From Erwinia_E haradaeae_G (GTDB lineage: Bacteria > Pseudomonadota > Gammaproteobacteria > Enterobacterales > Enterobacteriaceae), in the NCBI RefSeq assembly GCF_900698955.1, contig NZ_LR217720.1:186001-250000 (forward strand): 64,000 nucleotides of DNA. Reading direction: 5' to 3'. The translations under genes and the position numbers were made by a program. The notes under the pieces are model-generated. The model was not told the DNA's origin, did no database searches, and saw nothing but the letters and a program-made list of their open reading frames with translations. Positions 29,689-40,209 of the stretch are shown here, in pieces (position 1 is the stretch's first letter; each line of letters begins with the position of its first letter).

Positions 29689-30282
29689 TTAAGTAGTTAG
29701 ACAGGAGTCTTCTAATGCTGTAAAATAATGCTTACGACATACTGAAACATATTTCTCATTTCCGCCTATTTCTATCTGCTTGCCAGATAAAATAGGCTTA
29801 CCGGTCGGATTGAGACGCAGCACCATATTAGCTTTTCTACCACAATAGCAGATTGTTTTTAATTCAATAAGCTTATCTGACCACGCTAATAAATACAAAC
29901 TACCAGAAAATAATTCACCGCGAAAATCTGTACGTAGGCCATAACATAGTACAGGGATATTTAGCTTATCTACTACTATAGATAATTCTTTAACCTGTTT
30001 TCGTGTTAAAAACTGACTTTCATCAATTAAAACACAATGTACGGGGTCACGAGCATGCTCAGAGTCAATTTCTTTTAAAATTAATGTGTTGAGGTGATAT
30101 AATTTAGCAATAGAGGATAGTCCAATACGTGAACTAACTCGAGCTATACCACAACGATTATCTATTCTAGAAGTATAAATTAAGGTTCTCATTCCCTTTT
30201 CATTATAATTATAAGATGATTGTAATAATGCTGTTGATTTTCCGGCGTTCATTGCAGAGTAATAAAAATAAAGCTGAGCCAT
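29689..30282 (-). CDS. tdk: Thymidine kinase
   Basis: This 197-residue class II thymidine kinase (E. coli 205) phosphorylates thymidine and deoxyuridine. The P-loop SAMNAGKST is at residues 9-17 and the catalytic Glu is in LIDESQFL. Structural zinc residues are seen as CYC in the lasso region and VCRKHY near the end, so the ligand set is Cys-rich but ends C-R-K-H. A good AAGGAG ribosome-binding site lies 9 bases before the ATG. As in E. coli it is divergent from hns, but the gap here is 1.8 kb. Confidence 0.96.
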   Translation of the reverse strand: MAQLYFYYSAMNAGKSTALLQSSYNYNEKGMRTLIYTSRIDNRCGIARVSSRIGLSSIAKLYHLNTLILKEIDSEHARDPVHCVLIDESQFLTRKQVKELSIVVDKLNIPVLCYGLRTDFRGELFSGSLYLLAWSDKLIELKTICYCGRKANMVLRLNPTGKPILSGKQIEIGGNEKYVSVCRKHYFTALEDSCLTT

Positions 30283-31528
30283 CCACTCTTACTCCTTAAT
30301 AATATGCAGTATATACATCATAATATTACTCATTTTATGTGCGTGGATATATACAAGGTGAAATTTATATAGAGATTGTTGTATTACGCATTATTTTTAT
30401 AAAAATTTTTCTATCTCTTTTGGTATTCAAGAAAGTATTATTTACTTTGTACCTCTGAAAGGATAAATAGAACATAAGAATTATCATATTATTTTACTTA
30501 GAATGGGGTGTCATTAGAGTGTGCTGTTTTAGTATGATAAGATCATTTATACCGACTATTTCAATATTCTATATACTATATATTCTATACTATTTGTATG
30601 CTCTGTAGAAATGTTTATATGATGTGTATGTTTTGTTTTTATTATGTACCTTTTTTAAAGCTGATAAAACTTATATTAATATAATTTTTAGTTTGAGTTA
30701 CGTAGTAAAGTATTAGTTTTATTAGTTTTATAAAAATGTTTTTAGAATTTGTATAAAAATAATTTCTATAATTATTGTAATAAAGTATATATAGTACAAT
30801 AAGTAATTACCACGACTGTATTATATCTATAACATAAATTATTTTCTACATTCTTACCATTATTTACATTTTATTATAGTCATGCACAGGATTGGGTAAG
30901 GTTTTTGGATAACATGTCTATAATTAAAACATAGTATTATATCTTTTATTATATGCACAATTATTATATGCACAATAAATAAACAATTTTATTTAGATAT
31001 AGATGTATTATCGTATCATAGATTTATAATGATATTATCCATAATGGTATCGAAAATGGATGTCAATATCACTAAAGTTGGCGAAATATGTACATTATAT
31101 ATGATATATTTTATTCTATCTATATTTCTTCACTAGGTAGTTATAGAGTGTGACATATATACTGGACTATATCTTGTCTGATGGAGAAAAATTATAGAAG
31201 AGCCTAGTGTATATTTTTTCTTTTATCGGAAATAAAAGATGAATGAGTAACAGATATCATCTATTATAATATTAACGGATTATTATGATATTAATCTAGA
31301 TGAATAAGATAATGTAATATCCGTGGTATGGAGACTAATCATCAATTATATCTTAAATAATAAAAGCGATACGTTAGTTTTTTTGCTATTTTATATTAAA
31401 GTACTGGTAATTTTTTTGAGTTTGAGCGAGTAATATGTTATTTTTATTTTTCATATTTATATTTATGTTTAATAACATTTTTATGTCTTTAGGTATAAAG
31501 CAGCTCTTAATAGTATGCATATTAAATA

Positions 31529-31557
31529 ACAAGCATCCTTGCATTGGGGATGCTTGT
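31529..31557 (-). terminator. Perfect 10-base hairpin, possible terminator
   Basis: ACAAGCATCC (31529-31538) and GGATGCTTGT (31548-31557) are perfect inverted repeats with a 9-base loop. Read on the minus strand the stem is followed by TATTTAAT, a weak U-tract; read on the plus strand it is followed by AGAAGATA. It is the strongest hairpin in the tdk-hns spacer and is unusually GC-rich for it. What it would terminate is unknown. Confidence 0.4.
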
Positions 31558-32037
31558 AGAAGATAGGGGCTATAGTGTAGTATTATGCTGCCATAGATAG
31601 GTAGACAAATATGTTTATGATTATTAGGTTACTTTTAATTAATGGTATTTTTATTAATGAATAATTTAATGCAGATTGTTGTAGAAAATACAGTGATAGC
31701 GATTCACTGTAACATACAGATGCATTGGTAAGAATTAAAGTGATATGTTGAAGGCGTTGTATAGCTATTTTACAGTAGACATTTCCCAATCTATCGAGTG
31801 GACATGATAGATACGGATTTACTGTTCATGAATTTATTATTTATACACTTTGAGATTACTGTAATTTACAAGACTCTAGATTTGTTCTGACACATGAGGA
31901 ATGACTTTTCATAAAATATTTTATTACATCAGCAATTATCAAAAAAAATATAGTATTCTATATATCTGTTTCTATTTTTAATTGTCTGTTATTTTAATTT
32001 TAGATGCATTATGATTACAAATTTATTATTGCAATAC

Positions 32038-32066
32038 TTGACAACCATCATTAATTATTGTAAAGA
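32038..32066 (+). promoter_or_regulatory. Candidate sigma-70 promoter of hns
   Basis: A perfect TTGACA (32038-32043) stands 17 bases before TAAAGA (32061-32066), a weak -10. Transcription would start near 32072, leaving a short leader of about 35 bases. The -35 match is good; the -10 is poor. Confidence 0.4.
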
Positions 32067-32106
32067 ATTATCCCGATCAATATAAATAATTTAGAGAATG
32101 TAACTT

Positions 32107-32514
32107 ATGAGTACCGTCCTTAAAATTCTGAATAATATTCGCACACTACGTGCACAGGCAAGAGAATGTACTTTAGAAACATTAGAAGATATGCTCATTA
32201 AATTTGAAACTGTGGTACATGAACGTCGCGCCGAAGATAGTCAGGCACAGGCGGCAATAGCAGAACATTCCCGTAAGCTGCAGCAGTATAGAGATATGCT
32301 TATGACTGATGGGATTAATCCTAATGAATTATTGTTAACTACAGCGAAAACTAAATTTAGTGTACAGACAAAACGCGCATCTCGTCCTGCAAAATATTGT
32401 TATATTGACGAAAATGGAGAAAATAAAACGTGGACTGGTCAAGGACGGACGCCAGGGGTCATTAGATCAGCCATAGAGTCTGACGGAAAAAAATTAGAAG
32501 ATTTTCTGCTATAA
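32107..32514 (+). CDS. hns: Nucleoid protein H-NS
   Basis: This 135-residue protein (E. coli 137) has the oligomerisation half (ILNNIRTLRAQARECTLETLE, coiled coil to about 64) and the DNA-binding half with RPAKYCYIDENGENKTWTG followed by QGRTP. The minor-groove hook Q112-G113-R114 is at the E. coli numbers. H-NS binds curved AT-rich DNA and silences genes. Its retention in a genome this AT-rich and reduced is notable because nearly the whole chromosome could be a target. It is divergent from tdk. Confidence 0.97.
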   Translation: MSTVLKILNNIRTLRAQARECTLETLEDMLIKFETVVHERRAEDSQAQAAIAEHSRKLQQYRDMLMTDGINPNELLLTTAKTKFSVQTKRASRPAKYCYIDENGENKTWTGQGRTPGVIRSAIESDGKKLEDFLL

Positions 32515-34242
32515 GCGTTCTCTCTGTATCTGTATGTAAGTCTTTATCGTATCTGTATGTAAGTAAGTCTTTATCATTATTTTTATTTTTATAATATAAT
32601 GAGCTATATTACATATGATTTTTACATTATAGCACATATTATATTTTGATGGTCATTCTGTACTCATTAAATTTGATTTATGACTGATGATATGAATCAT
32701 TGATTAATTAGGCTATTTATTGTATATAAAATATATAAAAACATGCATATTATATGGTTAAGCAATATAATCATTTTTAAATAAAAGGTTGATATAATCA
32801 TATAGATTATTCTCTCTGCTAGGTATTGAGTGTGCATGTTTAGTAATGTGATGATTTTGTATACAATTATAATTGTATCTTCATTATAATTTTCCTACCT
32901 GTATACTACATATAGGAACCTTTTATGTTATCTGTATGTTATGACACTGGATAATATTGATTACTATCATGTTTATGTGATCATGATAGGTGCACGATCA
33001 TTCTTTTTATAAAAATATATTTTCCAATGCTTTTTCTAACCTGGAAAAGTGTTTCCAATGATCATAATAATACATATAGTGTGATATATTATATCTCTAT
33101 AAAGAAAGGTTTTTATATTTTTACAGATGTTATTTTTTATTGCGTCTAATATCTTGAATGTATAATTATTTATCTAGTTTACAGTTTGCAGGAGCTAATA
33201 TATCGCTCCTGTTCATTAAAAGAACTCCTTTAAAACGTTTCCCTTCTGATATTTCGTACAGATATTTTCGACTTCATGATTCAGCTTACTCCAAGTGTTG
33301 AATAAAATATCTATCATATCAATATGATGTTCTGATATACGCAAATATACGTGTGTAATATTTTAATAAAATATTGAATATTAATAATCTTTCGTTAAAT
33401 TAACATCATAGATTTTAATCTATCTTATTATACTGCGTGGTAATTGTTATATATCCAATTGCATTGTATTGCATGTATTTTTAGAAGTTTAAAGATGCGC
33501 ACTATAGATAGATGCAGTATGCAATTATATATTCACAAAAAATACACACCACAAGCTAAGATGTGTGCAATATTTATATGTTAGCTAGATAATATTATAA
33601 GATTTAAAAATTATTAGCACGGTGGTTAGATTACCACTTACTGTTATAGTAGATGTGGTATAAGTGAATGAGAATGTGCGGATATAGATTAAAGAAATCT
33701 AAAAGAGCATCTTGATACACAAGAATCCTTAAAACGCCATTGAGTGAGCTGCATAAAAGTTATCTTGTTTTTATCTACTTAGAAATGGAATAGTGGAGAC
33801 ATTTAAACGCTCAGATGAGAGATATAACGTATGTATTTAATACAGTCACAGACATTATCTAAGAGATAAGTTATATTATTAATTTTATTATATAGCAGTT
33901 ACGATCTATTAATGTTTATTATAATAATAACGGATGGTTTGTTTGATTAAAGTCGTATAACGCATCAGACATGGTAGAGTTTTGAGGTATTCATCGGTTT
34001 ATTTTTTGATCGCATAGTTGTATGTAGATGATGTAGCGAGATTTTTCTATATCATCCAGTACTAATGTGTTAAGCATGGTTGTTCTATATTTATAATAAG
34101 TTACTAAGTTTTTCGCATCCCTTCTTGAGTAATAATAATGAAATTAACAGCTTTATAATAACAAAGCAGGTTATCAGTTACTAACCGCTAATATGGCTAT
34201 GGTTCGTATCTGTATTAATCATGCAATAATAATGAGTAAGTT
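32515..34242. other. Long spacer and leader before rne
   Basis: 1.7 kb without a credible gene. In E. coli rluC diverges from rne here; I found no convincing RluC residues. A 7-base GC hairpin, CAGGAGC and GCTCCTG around a 9-base loop, is at 33189-33211. The last few hundred bases should hold the rne promoter and its self-regulating leader, which I could not define. Confidence 0.45.
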
Positions 34243-37233
34243 ATGATGAAAAGAATGCTAATAAACGCTACTCAGCAAGAAGAGTGGCGTGTTGCACTTG
34301 TCGATGGACAGTGTTTATATGATCTAGATATTGAAACCCCTGGGTATGAGCAGAAAAAGGCTAATATTTATAAGGGCAGGATCACTCGCATTGAACCTAG
34401 TCTAGAGGCTGCTTTTGTTGATTATGGAGCAGATAAGCACGGTTTTTTGTCTCTTAAAGAAATTTCTTGTGAATATTTTTTAGAACGTGATAAAGCTCAT
34501 GGTCGTCCAAATATTAAAGATGTTATTCGTGAAGGACAAGAGGTCATTGTTCAAATTGATAAAGAAGAACGTGGTAGTAAAGGGGCGGCTTTGACTACAT
34601 TTATTAGTTTAGCTGGAACTTATTTAGTATTGATGCCAAATAATCCGCGTGCTGGTGGAATATCTCGCCGTATTGAAGGTGATGAACGTGTAGAATTAAA
34701 AGCAACTCTTTCTTCACTAGAGCTACCAGATGGAATGGGTTTGATTGCACGTACTGCAGGGGTAGGAAAATCAATTGAAGCATTACAGTGGGATTTAGGA
34801 TTTCGTATTAAACACTGGGAAGAGATTAAGAAGATTGCTAAGAGTCGGCCAGCGCCTTTTCTTATACACCAAGAAAGTAATGTTATTGTACGTGCTTTTC
34901 GTGATTACTTGCGCCAAGATATCGGTGAAATTTTAATAGATAACCCCCATGTACTAGAATTAGCACGTAAGCATATTACAGCACTTGGTCGTCCTGATTT
35001 TGCTAGTAAGATTAAATTATATACAGGTGAAATTCCATTATTTAGCCATTATCAGATTGAATCACAGATTGAATCAGCTTTTCAGCGTGAAGTACGGCTT
35101 CCCTCCGGTGGGTCTATTGTGATCGATAGCACTGAAGCTCTCACAGCCATTGATATTAATTCTGCTCGTGCTACACGAGGGGGTGATATTGAAGAGACAG
35201 CATTTAATACTAATCTTGAAGCAGCAAATGAGATTGCGCGTCAGTTACGTTTACGTGATTTAGGCGGTTTAATTGTTATTGATTTTATCGATATGAGCCC
35301 AGTTCGGCACCAAAGAGCAGTGGAGAATCGTCTACGTGATGAGGTTCGTCAGGATCGTGCTCGTATTCAGATAAGTCATATTTCACGTTTTGGTTTATTG
35401 GAAATGTCACGTCAGCGACTAAGTTCATCATTAGGCGAATCTAGTCATCATGTATGCCCTAGGTGTAGTGGTAAAGGCACTATTCGTGATAATGAATCAT
35501 TATCACTTTCTATTTTACGTTTAATTGAAGAGGAGGTGTTAAAAGAAAATACTAAAGAGGTTCATGCTATTGTGCCAGTACAGGTAGCTTCATATTTACT
35601 GAATGAAAAGAGAGAGGCAGTTAGTGCAATAGAAAAGCGTCCTGGTGGTGTACGTGCTATCATTGTTCCAAATGATAATATGCAGACTCCTCACTATGCA
35701 GTATTGCGTGTACGTAGTGGAGAGGAGACACAAACCATGAGTTATGATCTTTCTAAGTTACATGAAGCAGAGATGGGTTTATTTGTTGATAACCAGCAGC
35801 CTGATCGCAAACGCCCGGAGAAACCGGCTTTAAGCACTGCTGAAACCACAGAGCAAGAGCATTCACACAACACAAAAGAATGTTTTAATGAGTATAATAA
35901 GGCAACGGTTTTTCCAACATGGTCAGGGATGACAGTAGCGGGAGAATCTAGTTTTTTTGTACGTCTTATTAAAGGGTGCAAGAGATTATTTTCTTTATTA
36001 GATACTTCTAATCATGCGTTACGCAAGACTCCTACAGACACGAGCATAGTAAGGACGTCCTTACCTTTAGAGGGGCATTGCAATACTCATCACAAACATG
36101 ATGATCACAACAGCGATAGTGCGCACACAAGTATGCGTTCAGATGAGCGTCATGATTACAGTATCGAGCCTGATGAAAGTGATGTACGACGAGATAGGCG
36201 TAATAATAACAGAAATCGTCGTCATACTCAGAACACCTCTAACCGTAGTCAAGTTGTGAGACCTGAAGAGATAGTGGTGGGTGAAAATATTCACTCACGC
36301 TCAGTGCGCCAGAGCCGTCGTACTAATTATTATCCAACAGAGAACTCCATTCTGATTGAGGATGAAAAGCATATCAAGCAAGGTGTGGTGGTGATGCATA
36401 AGATCGCGAAATCAACTAAAACCATACAAGCAACACCAGCCCATACTGCTCCACCCGTGTTGAAAAACAAAATAATAGATACCGCATTGCCTGTACAAAA
36501 AATGGATAATGTCGCTCCACCTAATGCCACTACCGTCCTGGAACAACCTCCTGTGTCTGGTTCTCACATGTTAGGTAGTGTTAAAAAATCATGGGAGATG
36601 TGTCAACCTCATAATACTGAAGGCTATATAAGCGCACGTCGTTCACGTCGTTCCCCGCGTCATTTGCGTTTTAGTAGTCATCGGCGCCGTCGTTTCCATA
36701 ATGAGGGTTATCCAAAAAATTCACCTATGCCTCTCGTACATGCCTCTTCTTCACTTGAGCTTGCATTAGGTAAGGTGTGGATTACGTATCCGGTAGCAAA
36801 GATTACAACTGATACCATAACTTCTGATAGAGATAAAACAGGTGCTGTCGTATCAGTATATAGTTATGCTAAGAAAGAATGCATTGTAGGTATGCCTCAT
36901 GACATTAGCAATATCACTGCTCATACATCTCAGAATATTGAAGGAACGGCATGCCTCAGAAGGGGTGCACAAGATATCGTTTCTAATAGCGCCACGGTAC
37001 AGCTCATGACACATGTGAGTAATATAAACGAGAAAGATACCGATTTATTTATTAATAAACTTATCACCACTCTGACACCAGAACAAAAAATCTTGAATGT
37101 TTTAGTTTCACCTACCGAAAGCGTAGGGGTATTCCAAGAAGATAGGATGTCGGTAGAGCTCGGTCGTTATACGGATCACGCGTCTGCTCCAATCACACAA
37201 GTTACAATTTTAACAGATCCACAGAGAGAGTGA
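34243..37233 (+). CDS. rne: Ribonuclease E, C-terminally shortened
   Basis: This 996-residue endoribonuclease (E. coli 1061) keeps the catalytic half: S1 domain, 5'-sensor and DNase I-like domain with the metal-binding Asp (D304 in AIDINSARATRGGD and the Asp of IVIDFIDM) and the Zn-link CPRCSGKG. In the scaffold half I see the membrane-binding amphipathic helix (FFVRLIKGCKRLFSLLD, about 570-587), the Arg-rich AR1 (about 649-665), AR2 (RRSRRSPRHLR then RRRRF, about 798-815) and the enolase-binding segment LALGKVWITYPV (about 838-850). The protein ends soon after HASAPITQ, so the PNPase-binding tail is missing. The second Met (34246) is the E. coli-like start. Confidence 0.97.
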   Translation: MMKRMLINATQQEEWRVALVDGQCLYDLDIETPGYEQKKANIYKGRITRIEPSLEAAFVDYGADKHGFLSLKEISCEYFLERDKAHGRPNIKDVIREGQEVIVQIDKEERGSKGAALTTFISLAGTYLVLMPNNPRAGGISRRIEGDERVELKATLSSLELPDGMGLIARTAGVGKSIEALQWDLGFRIKHWEEIKKIAKSRPAPFLIHQESNVIVRAFRDYLRQDIGEILIDNPHVLELARKHITALGRPDFASKIKLYTGEIPLFSHYQIESQIESAFQREVRLPSGGSIVIDSTEALTAIDINSARATRGGDIEETAFNTNLEAANEIARQLRLRDLGGLIVIDFIDMSPVRHQRAVENRLRDEVRQDRARIQISHISRFGLLEMSRQRLSSSLGESSHHVCPRCSGKGTIRDNESLSLSILRLIEEEVLKENTKEVHAIVPVQVASYLLNEKREAVSAIEKRPGGVRAIIVPNDNMQTPHYAVLRVRSGEETQTMSYDLSKLHEAEMGLFVDNQQPDRKRPEKPALSTAETTEQEHSHNTKECFNEYNKATVFPTWSGMTVAGESSFFVRLIKGCKRLFSLLDTSNHALRKTPTDTSIVRTSLPLEGHCNTHHKHDDHNSDSAHTSMRSDERHDYSIEPDESDVRRDRRNNNRNRRHTQNTSNRSQVVRPEEIVVGENIHSRSVRQSRRTNYYPTENSILIEDEKHIKQGVVVMHKIAKSTKTIQATPAHTAPPVLKNKIIDTALPVQKMDNVAPPNATTVLEQPPVSGSHMLGSVKKSWEMCQPHNTEGYISARRSRRSPRHLRFSSHRRRRFHNEGYPKNSPMPLVHASSSLELALGKVWITYPVAKITTDTITSDRDKTGAVVSVYSYAKKECIVGMPHDISNITAHTSQNIEGTACLRRGAQDIVSNSATVQLMTHVSNINEKDTDLFINKLITTLTPEQKILNVLVSPTESVGVFQEDRMSVELGRYTDHASAPITQVTILTDPQRE

Positions 37234-38340
37234 TTAAGCAATTATCATTGGATTATATATTGGTTGTCCCTTAAAGTTAGATTATTCGATAGAAAGATCG
37301 CGATAGCCTTAGATTGCACAACTCAAGTTATGTAGTATTTTTAATGTTAAAAATGCCATATTTATGTTCTCTGAGCATCTAGGCGAGATACTTATACTTA
37401 TTATATGGTTCATTTCTAATGCATATAATAAATGCAAGTCGGGGTTTTATAATGTATTTTTAGTCATATGTGCGTGGTTACCAGTTTATGTAAGAAGTAT
37501 GCACATGGTCTTTGTCAAAAAATAGGTTTTATTTAGAAAAACCGGTAGGTTCAAGAGCGCTAAAATTGCCATTGAAGATGTAAGTATGTGTTAGTATTTA
37601 TGCAGATATATCAATTATTATTGTAATACCTTCAATTATATTGAATGTATAGAGAGCGGAATATAGAGTACTTCTGACACTGAAATCAATAAAATTTATG
37701 TTTGCTGCTATAACTCTCTAGAAGATATTAATTATTGCATTGGATGTGATATTTTTTATCCAATCACAGAGCAGGTATTGATAGTGACACGACATAGAGA
37801 AAGCTTATTAGTGTGTTATGAGTAGTCACGTAAAAATAGAGGTTAATGCATATGATATCTATACTATAATATAGTATAGATATCATAATAATATTTTTGA
37901 AATTTTTGGAAAATATCTTAAGATGCGCTGTAAAAGCAGGCGATGTCTACACTAGAGCATTAGATATTTTACAATATTATTGTGTGCTCTTTTGAATCGA
38001 AAATCCGTAGTGATAATGCAATATTATATAGTATATAAACTTATTGTACTTATAATATAAAGAACTAGTGAAAATTTTACTTATTACATCTTAATTGATA
38101 TTTTATACTTGGTCTGCAAGGGATTAAGATTTATCAGTCATTATCATCGTTATAATAAAGACATAGGTATTATGATGGTTTGAAATTTGGGTTTTATTCT
38201 AGAAAGAGGTGAGTATGGCTTTTTGAATATGTAACATGGCAATGTTTAATCATTTTGCATTTTATAATATTAAAACTATACAGTAGAATAACTAACATAA
38301 TCTACAATTATATGACAATTACACATTGGTAGCGTATATA
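37234..38340. other. Spacer between rne and gapA
   Basis: 1.1 kb with no recognisable gene. E. coli has msrB divergent from gapA; I could not see MsrB motifs here. It contains the 37-base palindrome described separately. Confidence 0.5.
37851..37887. repeat. 37-base perfect palindrome (18-base arms, 1-base centre)
   Basis: The left arm is TATGATATCTATACTATA (37851-37868), a single A is the centre (37869), and the right arm (37870-37887) is its exact reverse complement. It lies 618 bases after rne and about 450 before gapA. Arms this long are not expected by chance even in AT-rich DNA. It has no GC-rich stem or T-run, so it is not a classical terminator. Confidence 0.85.
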
Positions 38341-39360
38341 ATGACTATTAAAATAGGTATTAATGGTTTTGGGCGTATCGGTCGCGTGATTGTGCGTGCT
38401 GCGCAAGCTCGTTCTGATATAAAAATTGTAGCTATTAACGATTTGCTCAATGCAGAGTATATGGCTTACATGTTGCAGTATGATTCAACCCATGGAAGAT
38501 TTAATGGCACTGTGGGTGTAAATAACAGTGGTAATTTAGTTGTTAACGGAAGTTCTATTTGTGTGAGTGCGGAAAAAAACCCGGAATGTCTTCAATGGGC
38601 TTCTGCAAATGTTGATGTTGTGATTGAAGCGACTGGTATGTTTTTAACAAACGAATCTGCACGTAAGCATATTATAGCCGGTGCGAAGAAAGTTATACTA
38701 ACAGGTCCACCTAAAGATGATATCCCCATGTTTGTGATGGGGGTTAATCATCAATCGTATCAGGAACAGGATATCATTTCTAATGCATCTTGCACTACAA
38801 ATTGTTTAGCTCCATTAGCGAAAGTCATTCATGATCAATTTGGGATTAGGCAAGCTCTCATGACCACAATTCATGCCACTACTGCGACTCAAAAAACTGT
38901 TGATAGTGTATCCTGTAAGGATTGGCGAAGTGGTCGAGGTGCGTCGCAGAATATCATCCCCTCTTCTACGGGTGCTGCTAAGGCAGTAGGTCACGTTATT
39001 CCTGATCTGAACGGTAAGTTAACAGGTATGTCCTTTCGTGTTGCAACCCCAAATGTCTCTGTTGTCGACCTTACAGCACATTTAATAAAAGCTGCATCTT
39101 ATCAAGAGATTTGCACAGCAGTAAAAGAAGCCTCTGAAGGTGACATGAAAGGTATTCTAGGTTTCACTTCAGACGCAGTGGTATCTAGTGATTTTAATGG
39201 TGAAAAACTGACTTCTATTTTTGATGCAAATGCCGGTCTCTCATTAAATGATAATTTTGTAAAACTGATTGCTTGGTATGATAATGAAACAGGGTATTCG
39301 CATAAGGTTTTAGATCTAGTTGTGCATATTATGCAAGGTATGCACAATAATGATTGTTAG
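38341..39360 (+). CDS. gapA: Glyceraldehyde-3-phosphate dehydrogenase
   Basis: This 339-residue protein (E. coli 331) is the NAD-dependent glycolytic enzyme. The Rossmann fold begins IKIGINGFGRIGR, the catalytic C151 is in SNASCTTNCLAP, and the partner H178 in TTIHATTATQ. The phosphate-binding stretch is IPSSTGAAKAVG, and WYDNETGYSHKVLDLV lies near the end. The frame is open from 38326, but homology starts at MTIKIG (38341). A few extra residues (ending MHNNDC) extend the usual C-terminus. No strong SD is visible. The gene is monocistronic. Confidence 0.97.
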   Translation: MTIKIGINGFGRIGRVIVRAAQARSDIKIVAINDLLNAEYMAYMLQYDSTHGRFNGTVGVNNSGNLVVNGSSICVSAEKNPECLQWASANVDVVIEATGMFLTNESARKHIIAGAKKVILTGPPKDDIPMFVMGVNHQSYQEQDIISNASCTTNCLAPLAKVIHDQFGIRQALMTTIHATTATQKTVDSVSCKDWRSGRGASQNIIPSSTGAAKAVGHVIPDLNGKLTGMSFRVATPNVSVVDLTAHLIKAASYQEICTAVKEASEGDMKGILGFTSDAVVSSDFNGEKLTSIFDANAGLSLNDNFVKLIAWYDNETGYSHKVLDLVVHIMQGMHNNDC

Positions 39361-40209
39361 ATATGACATGGAACATATAAGAGATACCACTATATTAAAG
39401 ATTTTTGCAGAGCAAGAACGAAATACTTGATAATTTTTGTGATTAAGCAAAGAGTGATGAATAAAAATATCACGTAATATCCTGGTAAGGATAGGATGTT
39501 TTTTTTGATGTAACAAAAAGGTTTCATACTATAAATATGCATGAAAGATTTAGAAGAGAAAGGGCAAATAATGTTTCTATACATCATGTTTAGAAGATGT
39601 AGCGCTATAGTAATTAGATTATATGATTTATTTGAAAGATTCAGTGTGGCATGTTTCTACTTAAGATAGAGATGATAATATAAAAATATTTTATACGTGT
39701 TTTGTTTTGTATCATTGTTAGTGATATTTTTATATCAGTAGTCATGGGGTTGAGATATTTATCTTGGATAAAGCTTTACATCTTGAGATGATTGTTAAAG
39801 GATTATATCAATAAATACAAAGATTAGTATGATATAGTGCATGAAAATTTATCTGTGACTGTACTTTATTTATAATATTTGAGTTTGCGCGTATATGAAG
39901 TTGCTGCATAAAACGAGAGAACAATATGTGTTCTCGCAACTACATGTAGATATGCTGATTTTTAGATAAAATTGGAGTTATTACAGAAAGTAGTACAGAT
40001 ATAGAATTTTTAAATGGTGTACAGATTGTGGATTATACCAGTTATATTGAGTGGTAGATGACAGAACCTCAAAATGAGGTGATGTGTTTTTATTTTCTGA
40101 TATTTTTATTTTTATTATAAATAGCTTTTAGAATATTAGCAAGGCGTTAGCACTATAGATGGTTTTTCCGATTAGAAGCTAACATTTTACTATAAGATTT
40201 TGGTATCAC
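39361..40209. other. Spacer between gapA and dnaB
   Basis: About 850 AT-rich bases. No gene was recognised. A 6-base hairpin GAGAAC-GTTCTC (39920-39938) is the only structure noticed. Confidence 0.5.

Larger units (their letters stand above)
30283..32106. other. Enlarged divergent spacer between tdk and hns
   Basis: 1.8 kb, very AT-rich, with no recognisable gene apart from the hns promoter at its right end. A 68-codon minus-strand frame (31583-31789, TTG start) has no similarity I know, but ends 26 bases before a perfect 10-base hairpin (31529-31557), so an unrecognised small transcript is possible. Confidence 0.4.
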
